Shown piece by piece: positions 38,761 to 52,372 of a stretch of DNA of 64,000 bases. The notes under the pieces are model-generated. The model ran no database searches and had not been told where the DNA came from. It was given only the letters and a program-made list of their open reading frames with translations. Source of the stretch: Cranoglanis bouderius (taxonomy: Eukaryota > Chordata > Actinopteri > Siluriformes > Cranoglanididae); assembly GCA_023630585.1 (NCBI GenBank), contig CM042565.1:12908013-12972012 (forward strand), read 5' to 3'. The translations under genes and the position numbers were made by a program. The stretch's first letter is position 1; each line of letters begins with the position of its first letter.

Positions 38761-41639
38761 ATCATTATCTTTTTAGTAATTTAGTATTGGATTAAATATA
38801 ATCCCAGCATAAAAACCTTTTATGCCCAGTTTCAGTATACAAATATAAACATAAATATTAAGTATTCACCTGACTATTAGATTGTCCCTCCAATAAATCT
38901 CACTGTATTTAATGATCATGACCCCTTTAGTATTCCTGACTCAGTTAAATAGTGACACCAGGGCTCATGTCGGACTGCAGTACTGTGCCCATTAGGCTGT
39001 TAGGTTTTCTAAAGCTCTGTTTCCATCTTTATAAATAAACCAGCTTGTATTTTCTCGTTGCTGTTTGCTGTGAAGAGATTCTGCTCTTTCGGTGTACTGC
39101 TTGCATGTTAAGAGGATTCATCTATAATCTCCTTAAAGCTCTTCATCGTCCACCGGGGTGGTCATTCCCAGCATGATGTGTGCTTTTGATCTTTCAGTCT
39201 GTGCATTTGAAATGAATGGTGTGTATCGCGCTCTGTCTTAAAGGAGACTCGCAGGAGGAATTTGCCAGGCAAGAAAACATCAAATCGGTCTGTGTTTGCT
39301 TTCTGTATTTAAACTTTTCTGTGATTAGATGTGTGGTTACTTTATGAAGTCTGAAGACATTTCTAGGATACACGACGCATATCATGATGTATAATTTAGC
39401 TAATAATCTGTCCGCGAAACAGTAGTAAAATAAATTTTTAGAAAAGTTAAACTGAGTTTGACTATACTTTTCTTTAATGTCTACAGACTTCAAGAAGATT
39501 AAGTTGCTCAAAAAATTACGTCAAATCAACAGCATCCATTCAGTACCATTTCATTTGTAATTATTAAAAACGTGAAACATACATCAACATACCAGCGATA
39601 TCTCAGAAAAGTGTATCGCGAAATCAGTTATCACGATATCGATATATATCGCCCGGCCCTATGTTAACATGAGACGCACGTGAGGGTTTTTTCCTATAGC
39701 GGCACATCCCAACATGTTTTATTCTTCTTATACCTCAGCAATTTGCCAACTCTATTTTTTATTAATTAAAGAATGTGATTTCCTACGGTTTATTTGTTTA
39801 GCGTTATGCTTAACGTTATAGTTCACGAAAGCAAGTTAGTTAATGTGAAAACTTTTGTTGGAGCATCTAGAAACATTCGCTCACTCACCAGGCTCTCTTT
39901 TATTCTCTCTCTCTCTTTCTCTCTCTCTCTCTCGAAGTTAGTAAGACAAAAAGCTGAGATACTGCAATCGAACCATGCTGCAGTTCACTTGAAACTGCAC
40001 ACACAGACGGTCTTAGTTTTGGATTAGTTGTTTTGTTCCGCACCTGAGTACCGATGCTGTGTCCTGGCATGCTTAAAAGAATCAAATTCGATTCAAACAG
40101 ACTAAACGCTGCAAATGTAAGGCACTCTTAGTGAATCCTACCGCAATTAGATCGCAGTGAACGCAGATTTTACCCTGATTTAACCCAAATACACCTAGTG
40201 AACTAAACATGCTGTGTATTTTGGGTTGCCTGTGGCTTTTTTATTTTATTATATTTATTTTTTAATTTTTTTATGAGCTGCTCAATTTCCACATGAGAGA
40301 CAAATCAAGCCTACAGGACAGGAGTGCTGTCGAAATACAGTGAAGGAAAGAAATAGAGGAAACAAAAAGAAAAAGCTAAATGTTTTAAACTACTGATTTA
40401 CAATTTACCGATCCTTACACTTGCCCATTTTTCCTGCTTCCAACACATCAACTTCCAGAAATGACTGTTCATTTGCTGCTTAATATGTCCCACCCGTTGA
40501 CCATTACAAGCTGTCATTGTAGCAAGATAATCAATGTTATTCACCTCACCTGTCAGTGGTTTTAATGTTATGGCTGATCTTACAAAGCGATATTAGTGTT
40601 GTCCCTTGTACTTTTTCATTTTTGTCAGTCGTCCTAAGGCAGCTAAAGGGAAAAACAATTTAAATATCTCACGGCGTTAATATTTTCGTGATTTGTTTTT
40701 GTATCTGCAAATATTAACTTTGGCTTGTGCTCATGACTTTCGTAAGGCAATACATACATTTACGATGAATTAAAAGTTCAATTGTAAAATGAAAAAGGGA
40801 TTTTTCCCCCAGACTTCGCTGCATGATCTTCTCACAGATAAGCAAAGCGTATCTGATATTATGCTTAGAGTCATATGGAGCTAGGGCACACAGGAAGCTT
40901 CGTCTCTCACGAGAGTTTGCTGAGCTGCAGAAACACTGTGTTGAGCTCTATCCATGCTATAGGTCACAGGAGATGGGAGATGGGGTTGAGTTCATTAGTG
41001 GAGGTCTGTAATTTAAACTGCTGTGACCTTTAGAGGAGCGAGATTTAGCTGGGAATGGAGCGGAGGTGATGGATAAGGTCACTCAGATGTCTGGTGGTCC
41101 CCTCCGTCAGAGTCCCTGTTCCTCTAGAACAGAGACGTGAACATAAAATACAGACCTTTTCCCTGTTTGTATTTGTTACTGTTGCATTTTTCAGACGTTA
41201 CCGAAGTAAAGATCAATAAATTGCACAACAGTGCTTCTATTTGTTTATGCAGTTTTAAAATAATGTTTAACTCAGAGCCGTTAACATTAAAACCTAATGA
41301 ATTTCTTAGTAGTCAACAACCCTTTTCAGGAGAAAGTGGCTAATGCATGATTACATAGTCACTAGAAGTTGCCAGATGAAGGCACTGGCTTATTTGCCTA
41401 TTCATTGAATCATCTCGGTCATTTGCATACCAAAACAGGATTTTTTATTTTTTTTAATTTTATTTATTTATTTTTTTTAAAGACACTTAGAAGAGCCTGG
41501 AGTTTTTAGATTATAACATTTCTTACAGAAAGAAATTTTTCTTATAGTAAGAAAAAGTATCTGGTGGTAGACAAGAAGAAACAGTGGTGGTCAGCAGTCG
41601 GGGAATAGACACAGAGAAAATGGTAATGGATTAAATAAC

Positions 41640-42440
41640 TGACTTTAATTGCAGTAAACATCACCACGACAGGAGATTAAAATGAAGAACAAAGAAATGT
41701 GTGGGTGGACAAACAATGGTGATTAGACATTGGGAACAATGGGGATCAGTGTTTGGACATTGGGAACAGTGGTGATAAGTGATTGATTATTGGGAAAAAC
41801 GGTGATCAGTGATTGGTCATTGGGAAAAACGGTGATTGGTCATTGGGAAAAACGGCGATTGGTCATTGGGAAAAACGGTGATCATTGATTGGTCATTGGG
41901 AAAAACGGTGATCAGTGATTGGTCATTGGGAAAAACGGTGATCAGTGATTGGTCATTGGGATAAACGGTGATCAGTGATTGGTTTTTGGGAACTTTTACT
42001 TATGCAAGTGCAATTCAGTCAGGGTTTACACATTTGTAGTGAGTCGACTGAACCTGCTCTCTTGACTCGTATAACCAGCAGCAGTGATGTGAGCTGGAGA
42101 GCCATATCGAGTGCAGGACAGTCACTTATGTCTGTTCAAAATGTCGAACATTTGCCACTAGACTCTTTTTAGTTGCTAAAGTTTTTACAGTGGCAGTGGT
42201 AGCTCAGTGGTTAAGACATTGGGCTACTGATCGGAAGGTCATGAGTTCAAAATCCCAGCACTACCAAGCTGCTACTGTTGGGCCCTTGAGCAAGGCCCTT
42301 AACCCTCAAGTGCTCAGATGTATATTCAGAAATGAATAAAATGTGGCGTCTGCCAAATGCCATAAATGTCAATGTAAAGTTGCTAAAGGGGTCTAAAGGT
42401 CACCAAATCTAGTGACAAAGTCACTAAGTTGGCAGTATTG
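41640..42440 (-). mobile_element. minisatellite-bearing element (inverted copy), with SINE insert
   Basis: A gtgatcagtgattggtcatt minisatellite (about 41700-41990), then aagtgcaattcagtcaggg and a tail of ctagtgacaaagtcactaagttgg. Same order as 19080-19850 reversed. The tail is split by a SINE at 42187-42370. Confidence 0.65.
42187..42370 (+). mobile_element. tRNA-headed SINE with L2/V-SINE-type tail
   Basis: cagtggtagctcagtggtta head, ggtcatgagttcaaaatcc B box, gcgtctgccaaatgccataa tail. Flanked by duplicated gttgctaaa-type sequence. Confidence 0.8.
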
Positions 42441-42852
42441 CAGTACTGTGATGTGGCTTTTTCATAGCCAGATACACTGTACACTCTTACACTGTGTTAC
42501 ACTTGAACTACCTCTATAAGTGAAACACAATACTTGAGGTCATGTTACTTTATTTTTTACTTTATTACATGCTTTTTTTTTTTTTTTTTTTTTTTTGCTA
42601 AAGACTGAAATGGTTTGTAGTAAAAGGACCTGGTTGAATTTGTGTGGAGACATTCTGTGGTCAACACATTGAAAGTTAAAACAATGCCCTGCTATTGAAT
42701 GGTTTGAGTGATGGGCAAGCTTTTCCTGCAGACCTTCAACAGTAAAAGCAGTAAAAGCAGCCAACATGCAAAGGAGCCAGGGGCCGTTTACGTGTATCTG
42801 AAACAAAAGTCTAAACGTCACTTTGGCTCCAGGCCCATTCTTTGGACCTTTT

Positions 42853-42888
<36 letters not shown>

Positions 42889-45088
42889 GATTTCTTCCTT
42901 TGGTACAACTACAATAGATTGTTTCAGCTATATAGTAAAAACTGGAATATCAGGATAAGGCAAAATTATTATTTGAGTTAATTCTCCACATTCCATGTAT
43001 GACCGTTAAAAATAGTGGTGAAGCAGCTTTTTATTTTTATGCACCAAAGATCTGGAACACAATTCCAATAAACATTCTTCAGCCTCTATATATCACAGAT
43101 TAAAGAAGGGTAAAGAAGGTGGAGATGGTTATAGACCATTTTTTTTAGTCTCAGGACATGGGGGGGAAAAAGTTTTAATGTTTTTTAATGGTTAAAAATG
43201 ACCTGTTCATGGATACTTTAGCAGATGTATAAGCACATAACAAGAATAATTTTGTCATAGAACATGCCTTATGTGTCTGTGGGAAATGTTGGCACAACAG
43301 GGACACAAATGTTTAGGCTAACATTTAATTAATAACTATTATGAACTGGTCTACATCAAATGTTGACTGTTGAGGATAAACATAAGCCCTTTCTGGAGCC
43401 AGTACTTCTGTTGCTTAGCTTCTGTTGCTTATGCTTAGCGAGCAACTCATTTGATTACTAGTGAGTAATTACCCCAAATGCAAAAATGGCTTATATACTA
43501 TTAAAATTTTAGATTTGAATATTCAAGTTAAATTGACTCATGCTTGCTAGGCCTAGGCTCTAATCCCTAAGTTATGCATTTTGCTGAGTTGATGGCTGCT
43601 AATGAACGACTCACAGCTTCTGTCTCTCATGTTACCACACCGTCTCTCATGCTGAGGCTATTTTTGATGCTATATTTACGCACATGAAGCTGACGGGTGC
43701 ATGGGTGTCAGCTGAATGATTTCTGACTGAGGGGGAGGAGAAGGGCTATACAGAACCCGTGAAACACCTTGTAGTCTGGAAGAGTTGAGGTGTTGATAAC
43801 TGCTTAGCTGGCTAACAATATCCTTAACATGCTAATTGTAGTTAAATCATGTTCAAATGTAGTAAGGGTGTTGAGTTACAAAGGTCAATATTGTTAAAAA
43901 CATTACCGACTCTGTGAGGTTAACTAGGAAAACGGAACTAGCGCTATAGCCTTATTAAACATTAAACATGACACCAGTGTTCTTGATATCAGTATGGTTG
44001 TAAATTATAACCATCCCCGGAGTGAAACTTTCAACACCAGTGCAAGGTTGCAGATGTATGAGCAGTGCGTGTCCACAGCTGTTTAGAAAGAGTTCTGCTA
44101 CGTTAGCATGCAGACGGATTTGATGGTTAGGACCAAAATACAAACACTGCGGGGCGTTTGAAATTTTACTTCAGGTTTTACTTAAGCAAAGTTACAAAAT
44201 GGAAAGCAAAAATCTATGGATCCTTTTCCCTCAGAGCAGAAAGCAGTTTTGAATTTTGAAGCGTTTACTTTCAACCACAGGCTACGGTTTTTATTCTTCA
44301 TTATTATTAATTGTACAAATATTAAGAAAACTAAACCTTACTGAATGAATTTCAGTTCAGAAAAAGATTTTACTAGTTGAAACATTGAGTGCATAGCAGC
44401 AGTGAAGCGTTTAAACCCAAACAAACACTTGTAGTAGTTTAACATTAAACATACAGCGACTAGCTAATACTAGCACTGCTAGGCACTGTGTTAGCTAGCA
44501 TACTAGTCCTTATTCAAATAACTGGTGTGAGTTGGATATTTTCAATAAATGATTCGTTTTCATTCTTTCAGTTTTTATTAAATGAGATGCAAAGCTACTA
44601 TGTGGATAGTAGCATAAAAACATAGATAACTAAGCATAAAATAACTAATAATAAACACATGAGGTTTTCTGTTTGGTTGACTTGTGGGAATCATTTTTAT
44701 GAACTAGCCTCTGCGTAACTATGCATGTATATTTATATATATACGTAAGTATACGGAGCTTCGTGAACATGGGCGGGAATCATTCAAATGTCGAACCCAC
44801 CTAACCATTAACCTAAAACCTAAAAAACCAAAGTAAATGCTTCTCAATCATCATTTATTCCTTTTGACCTGAATTTATATTTCAAATTAAAACATTAAAC
44901 ATTGTTGCTACATTTTTAAAAATATTATCCAGTACTGCCAACCAGTAAAAATGTGGGTCTTTGTATATGAGAATAAAATGTTAGAGCAGCCTTTCAGAAA
45001 CAAAACAATTCGGATTAACATGAATAATTCAGACGAACCTTTCAGTCGGCATGATCATACACAGGTTGGGCATAATTGAGCTTTTATA

Positions 45089-45089
<1 letters not shown>

Positions 45090-45120
<31 letters not shown>
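45090..45120. repeat. (TA)n microsatellite
   Basis: Short pure TA tract. Confidence 0.8.
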
Positions 45121-45125
<5 letters not shown>

Positions 45126-45359
45126 GCTTATATAACACTGCACTTAATCAAAGCGCAAATGCATTACCATAATTGCACTCGTGCTTTTTAGGTGAGATTT
45201 GTTTATCGTATTGCGCTGACAGTAAGAGCCGAATAAGAGCGTTTGTTTTGCTGACAAATTCATAGCGAAGATGATAATAATGTTTGGTTTATATAATGCC
45301 TTTCTTATGCTCAAGGTCACTTAAGAAATCAATACAAAGTAAACACACACATGTATACA

Positions 45360-45390
<31 letters not shown>

Positions 45391-45745
45391 GCTCTTGTTG
45401 GCAAGGTCGTTGCTGCACACAGACCTTTTGATTGCGTGTTGTTCTTGCCTGTTGTTTGATTGATCCCATTGGGATCTCGCCTCATGAACCAGACATCTAG
45501 CTTTATCTAGGAAGCATCACATTACCACATTATCTTACTATGTTATTTTACTATATAGATCTTTCAAATTAGGAGTACATTCTGAAAATAAAATAAATGG
45601 ATCGTATACAGAGCAGTATGTCTGTGCAGATGAGGAAATTCTGTTGTATGTGAAGATGGATGGAGATGACGACCTCTTGAGATGATGGTACATGATGTAA
45701 TGGAAGAGAAAGGTGTTTATAAAAGATGCTGCAGTGGTGTGTGTT

Positions 45746-45900
<155 letters not shown>

Positions 45901-46924
45901 TGTGGATAGCCCTGTGTTTAAGGATGACATTTGAATGTGAGCATGGAATTACACCATGTCTGTAGAGTATAGGTTCTTCATCACATGGTGACTCTGTCTC
46001 CATGCAGTTTGCAGGGTCGACACCTGAAATGGTAGTTTCCTCTCCAGAGAAGTTTTATTATTTACATCAGTGTCCTGACTTTTGTTCTACTGGCGCTGAT
46101 AGGGATGGAACAAAAGTATGGTCCGGCTGAGCATCTTTGAGAACTGTGACTACTGCTGTGCAGTGTTTTAACCCTTTCATGCATAAATTATTTATACACC
46201 CGTCAAGGTTTTTTTAGAATATGCCATTATGTCTGTATTCTGATTCTGTCTAAATATCAAATATTAAAAAGTAAATGGATTCCAGTGTTCAAAATTTGTA
46301 ATATTTCAGGTCTAAAATATGTAATGAAGACAAATATTTTTAGAACATATGATTTCTGAATGTAAATTTCACACGGTTTGGGATTGTAGCATGATGCAAA
46401 GAGGTAAAAAAACAAAACAAAAAAACAAACGCATCCAAAGGTGTTCAATGGAGTCTGACACAAAAAACTTTTTTTTTTTCATATTTTATGAAATTTACTT
46501 TAATTTACATTGAATTTATATGATCTCAAGTGATTTGGAGGTGATTTACATCTTATAGTTTCCTAAAATGTAAAAAAACAAACAAACAAAAAAAAACAAC
46601 AACCCAGCATTAAATTGACCGCATCAGTGTGAACACTAAGCATGAAAGAGTTAATGCCACCTATCACTTACGGTATAGCAGCTACAAACAGTCGTTCCCT
46701 CACCAGCCTCCCCCCCCCCCCCCACACACACACACACACACACACAGTTTTGAAGTAAGCTACAAAAAAGCAGTTTGTCATGTTACAGAGAAACTGCAAA
46801 GCGTAACATGTTCTGTCCTGCAGACTCTCCTGTGATAGAAAACTTTCAGTTTTGGGGGTTGGGGGTTAGGGTTACCATATCATGTATTATACTTTTTTTT
46901 TTTTAAATTAATGTATTATTTGGC

Positions 46925-47290
46925 TTAACATTTATCTGTCTGTACAGGATTTTGCGAGTTTTTTTGTGACTGTTGCAGCCAAAAACGCTTGATTTTGCTG
47001 CGGATTTTTTCAAAGTCTGTGATGCAACTTGCAGAGTTTTTTTGTGCTTTTTGTCTAAAACTACTTGAATTGGCGAAATTGCAATTGCACGAAATTGTTT
47101 TGTCTTTTGCAGCGATGTTTGTTGGTAAATGAGACCTTTTAGCTGTAAAAAGCTCATGTTCGACGTGAATTGAAGAGGGCTTTGGCTGAACGCGCCTTGT
47201 GATGATGTCACATGATGCGTCTTGGCCCAAATCTTTGAAAAATTGCACGCTCCTCTGAATATTGCAGAGTTTCCTTGATTTGGAGGGATT
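46925..47290. repeat. dispersed repeat, copy 1 of 2
   Basis: Shares tgattttgctgc, acttgaattggc, cgaaattgttttg, gaagagggcttt and cttggcccaaatct, in order and orientation, with 54570-54985. Minus-strand frames exist but resemble nothing I know. Confidence 0.6.
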
Positions 47291-47449
47291 GAGTAGGTAT
47301 ATAATGTGGATTATACAGCAGTTAGTTCCAGTCCACTAATTTGATTGGACAGGTGGCATTCCAAGAGTGCCAGTATTTAGTGGTTAAGAGCACTGGTACA
47401 TTTCACTGTTTGTATCACTCCGTGTGAAAGTGACGTGTGAAGGACAATG

Positions 47450-47718
47450 TATGGTAACCCACATTTGTCATTTGACCTCTGCATTTAACCCATCCAAGTT
47501 AGTGCACACACATTAGAAGTTGTGAGTAGTGAACACGCACACACTACAAACCGTGAACACACCCAGAGAAGTGGGCAGCCATTTTTTTGCTGCGGCGCCC
47601 GGAGAGCAGTTGAGGGTTAAGGGCCTTGCTCAGGTGCCCAACAGTGACAGCTTGGTGGTGCTGGGATTTGAACTCATGACCTTCCGATCAGTAGCCCAAC
47701 TTCTTAACCACTGAGCTC
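47450..47718 (-). mobile_element. tRNA-headed SINE (long-body type)
   Basis: Minus-strand head agctcagtggttaagaagt, B box ggtcatgagttcaaatccc, body to ggttaaatgcagaggtcaaa. Same subfamily as 25272-25568. Confidence 0.75.
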
Positions 47719-49064
47719 TGTGTTCATTACATTTCTAGAAATTTCATTTCTAGGAATAGTTTATTACACTGAATATGTTACTACACTTACTGTGGGCTGT
47801 CAGTCAGGCATAACAGTGTGTTACCTTGGCAACATGCAATGCTCTATCCAGCTATGGCTTCTTTGGGAACTATTTTCATTGACGGAGCAAAATTAAACAA
47901 AATATTTGGCCATATTGTGTCTGAAATGTCAGTTCCTCGATATATTCATTTCTTGTTTACAGAACTGTTGTATAAAAGCAGTCTCGCACTCGCAGTCATG
48001 CTGCCATAGTGAATATCAGCACAATATCAGTGATTGCCTGCGGCACTCACGATAACAGCACTCTTGCTTGTGTGATATTGCTTATGTTTCTGACATACAA
48101 TTCCTTATGAATTAGCCTTTACTACAGATAACATATCAGATGTTGATTAATTTTCTATAACAGCAGCTCTGGTAGTTTCCAGGTTCAAGGCGAATCACAC
48201 GATTAGAGTAATGCACTTGTTCCAATACATTATCTCTTCTCAAGAAACAATGTAAGCAGGGACTTGTATTAAAAACTTTTAATTGTTGATATGAGGAAGT
48301 TTTCTGCCAGGAGATGTCTTATCAATCATTTTTGGAAGGAATCTAAAGCTGTAATTTTAAGTTTTTAAGTTAACATAAATAATAACAGGAACTAACTTGG
48401 ATTGCTGATCTTCACAAAATTAAATGTAAACGTGCCATTCTTTAGTAAATATAAATTGCTATGTTATAATAGGTATATAGCGTTTTGGGATGTCCTCCTT
48501 GTTTAAAAAACAATAGAAACCCTCATAGAATTTGTAATGGTTTTAATGGTTATAATGGGAATAATATTGTTTTTAACGGAAACTGTAATGGTCTCTGCTG
48601 TGGGTCTCTGCTGGTAATTTGTTGTCTTCTATTGGTGGCATGTAATGTCTAGTGGATACCATTAAGGACCAGTAATAGTAATGGTTTTAATGGTTAGCTG
48701 ATGGTCTGTAATGGTATTTGTAGTGGAAACCATTAGAATATCTGTGACGGTTTCTATTGTTTTTTTCTTCAGCAGGGCTGTTATTGAAAAGAATCATCTA
48801 ACAGTAACCCCACATCATGACACACCCCTGAAGTGTTTTATTCTTTATTTATTGTTTGTGCAGCACTACAGTACGTACATGTTGTTTAGTGATCTGTAGG
48901 TTTTTGTTTTTGCCCTCAGCTTTAATCCTCAGCATTTCCCTTTATACACCTGTAATCCTCTTATAGATGTCAGCTCTCTCTATTTCCTGTCCTTGTTAAT
49001 TATGTAACAGCTTATACCATCAGCTTTCAGATACATCTGCTGAAGTTCATCATGTATGTATATA

Positions 49065-50576
49065 CAGGTGCATCTCAATAAATTAGAAAGTCGTGGAAAA
49101 GTTCATTTATTTCAGTAATTCAACTCAAATTGTGAAACTCGTGTATTAAATAAATTCAATGCACACAGACTGAAGTAGTTTAAGTCTTTGGTTCTTTTAA
49201 TTGTGATGATTTTGGCTCACATTTAACAAAAACCCACCAATTCACTATCTCAGCAAATTAGAATATGGTGACATGCCAATCAGCTAATCAACTCAAAACA
49301 CCTGCAAAGGTTTCCTGAGCCTTCAAAATGGTCTCTCAGTTTGGTTCACTAGATAAGCCACAAACATTCATTGCCAAAGAAGTTGGCTGTTCACAGAGTG
49401 CTGTATCCAAGCATGTTAACAGAAAGTTGAGTGGAAGGAAAAAGTGTGGAAGAAAAAGATGCACTACCAACCGAGAGAACCGCAGCCTTATGAGGATTGT
49501 CAAGCAAAATCGATTCAAGAATTTGAGTGAACTTCACAAGGAATAGACTGAGGCTGTGGTCAAGGCATCAAGAGCCACCACACACAGACGTGTCAAGGAA
49601 TTTGGCTACAGTTGTCGTATTCCTCTTGTTAAGCCACTCCTGAACCACAGACAACGTCAGAGGCGTCTTACCTGGGCTAAGGAGAAGAAGAACTGGACTG
49701 TTGCCCAGTGGTCCAAAGTCCTCTTTTCAGATGAGAGCAAGTTTTGTATTTCATTTGGAAACCAAGGTCCTAGAGTCTGGAGGAAGGGTGGAGAAGCTCA
49801 TAGCCCAAGTTGCTTGAAGTCCAGTGTTAAGTTTCCACAGTCTGTGATGATTTGGGGTGCAATGTCATCTGCTGGTGTTGGTCCATTGTGTTTTTTGAAA
49901 ACCAAAGTCACTGCACCCGTTTACCAAGAAATTTTGGAGCACTTCATGCTTCCTTCAGCTGACCAGCATTTTGAAGATGCTGATTTCATTTTCCAGCAGG
50001 ATTTGGCACCTGCCCACACTGCCAAAAGCACCAAAAGTTGGTTAAATGACCACGGTGTTGGTGTGCTTGACTGGCCAGCAAACTCACCACACCTGAACCC
50101 CATAGAGAATCTATGGGGTATTGTCAAGAGGAAAATGAGAAACAAGAGACCAAAAAATGCAGATGTGCTGAAGGCCACTGTCAAAGAAACCTGGGCTTCC
50201 ATACCACCTCAGCAGTGCCACAAACTGATCACCTCCATGCCACGCCGAATTGAGGCAGTAATTAAAGCAAAAGGAGCCCCTACCAAGTATTGAGTGCATG
50301 TACAGTAAATGAACATACTTTCCAGAAGGCCAACAATTCACTAAAAATGTTTTTTTTTTAATTGGTCTTATGAAGTATTCTAATTTGTTGAGATAGTGAA
50401 TTGATGGGTTTTTGTTAAATGTGAGCCAAAATCATCACAATTAAAAGAACCAAAGACTTAAACTACTTCAGTCTGTGTGCAGTGAATTTATTTAATACAC
50501 GAGTTTCACAATTTGAGTTGAATTACTGAAATAAATGAACTTTTCCACGACATTCTAATTTATTGAGATGCACCTG
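49065..50576 (+). mobile_element. Tc1-like element with about 200-bp TIRs, TA-flanked
   Basis: 1512 bp between TA dinucleotides. The long inverted ends begin caggtgcatctcaataaatt. Single transposase frame inside. Inserted in the loop of a 25-bp inverted repeat (49023-49047 and 50596-50620). Confidence 0.92.
49328..50293 (+). pseudogene. Tc1-like transposase, one nonsense codon
   Basis: ATG 49328 (MVSQFGSLDK) to stop 50293, about 320 codons in one frame. One TAG at 49544 stands where a Trp codon (TGG) would be expected after LHKE. HTH region with CSQSAVSKH. DDE residues in SDESKF, QQDLAPAH and PIENLW. The usual Asp in SPDLNP is His here. Otherwise intact; translation could restart downstream of the catalytic domain's N-terminal linker but would lack the DNA-binding part. 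Confidence 0.88.
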
Positions 50577-50618
50577 TATGTGTATATATATATATAACTT
50601 CAGCAGATGTATCTGAAA

Positions 50619-50638
50619 GCTGCAGAATATAATCACAC

Positions 50639-50674
<36 letters not shown>

Positions 50675-50694
50675 GTGTGATTATATTCTGCAGC
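50619..50694. repeat. perfect 76-bp palindrome
   Basis: Left arm gctgcagaatataatcacac plus tac(ta)n; the right arm is its exact reverse complement. Centre at 50656/50657 with an (AT)n core. Confidence 0.95.
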
Positions 50695-51054
50695 TATGAA
50701 CTGTTTTCATGCGTAAATTCAGTCACTAAGAGAAAGTCCAGCCAAGGTTAAATCTCCAAAGCAGCATCAAGTTGAAACGATTGAGCCTTTGCACTTGAAG
50801 TGTATCTTCTGTCAGTTCTTTGGATAAAAGTGCTTGCAAAAATGGAAAAAATATGAAATGGTAAATGATATGCGTTATACTACTCCTGTTTTTTCCCCCT
50901 CTTCAAAATTCCCCCTAGATGGATGGTTGAGTGTAGCTCATCATTTTTGTTTATTAGCCATCTGTTAATAGAAGAAACTGAGTAATGTGAGATACAGTTT
51001 TGTAAAATAGTACTGTTATTTCCAGTAATTGTTACTTCTTTGAGGCATGGACTT

Positions 51055-52372
51055 CACTAATGAAAAACAAAAATTCTCCATCAAGATGGTTCCAACTTTC
51101 TCAAATAGCGGTTGATAGATCAGTTTTACAGAATGGAGGCTTGTCATGGTCCAATTTTTTTTATTTTTTTTTAAATGTCCACCATAAATTTTCAATCGGA
51201 TTGAGATCCAGACTGTTTGCTGGCCATGTCATTGAGTTGATATGCCTTTCCTGAAGAAAAGCTTTAACACTCTTTGCTCTGTGGCGAGATGCATTATCAT
51301 CCTAAAAAATCATCTCATCATCACCAAAACTATTTTCTATCGATGGAATGAGAAAAGTGTCCAAAATTTCCATGTACACCTGTGCACTGACTGTTGAGGT
51401 CTCCCCTGGTCCTTTACCTGACATATCAGAAATGAGTGGGGAAATTTGATTTTCTTCAGGCAGTCATCTTCATATGTTTCATTAGAACGGCACCAGACAA
51501 AAGTTCCAGCATCATCTCCTTGGCCAATGCAGAGTCGTGTTTCATCACTGAATATCACTTTCATCCAATCATCCACACTCCATGATTGCTTCTCTTTAGC
51601 CCCACTGTAACCTTGTTTTCTTCTGTTTAGGTATTAGTGCTGGTTTTCGTTTGGGTTTTCTGTATGTGAATCCCATTTCATTCAGCCGATTTCTTACACT
51701 TCTGTCACAAACATTGACTCCTGTTCCCGCCCTTTTGTTTTTTATTTGTTTTGTTGTGCATTTTCTGTGTTAAAGGCATATTTCTTTGAGTTTTCTATCC
51801 TGACGTTTGCCGTCTTCCTTGGTCGACCCGTATGTTTTCCTTTTATAACCTTCCCATTTTGTTTATACTTGCACCAAATTTTCGACAAAACTGACTGGGA
51901 ACAACCGACATCTTTTGCCACACTCTGTGTCAGATTTCCTTTTTGAAGGCGTTTTATAATCCTTTCCATTGTTTCAATTGACGACTCTCTTGTTGGGGCC
52001 ATGTTTCCTTTCAAGAAGTCCAAGGTTAAGGTCTGTAAGCACTCTCTTTGAACTGCAGACTAATTTGCATTTTTAGACTAGTGCTGGTATTTGTTTTAGA
52101 AATGCAAATTACAAGGTGATTACATAATATTTTCCTCAATATTGAGTGATTCCATAATTCTTTCCTGTTCTTGATCTGGAAAATATATGCCATTAATTAA
52201 AATAATTTCATTTAACTTGCTTGAGGTATGTTTCACAAAGCCAGAATGTTCAGCCATTAAACAAAAATCGTTTTGTGTCATATCTGTGATTTGTTTATTT
52301 GCTACAAAGTAAAAAAGCCAGGTGAACATCCTCCAAGTGTGGTGATTCCATCATTTTTGTCAGGGGTTGTAA
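51055..52372 (-). mobile_element. degraded Tc1-like element
   Basis: The N-terminal frame at 51742-52005 (SIETMERIIKRL, GCSQSVLSK, HTGRPRK) and catalytic pieces at 51337-51576 (VIFSDETRL) and about 51190 (LDLNPIENL) lie in order on the minus strand but in broken frames. The right end reads gtgattccatcatttttgtc; the left end is unclear. Confidence 0.75.
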
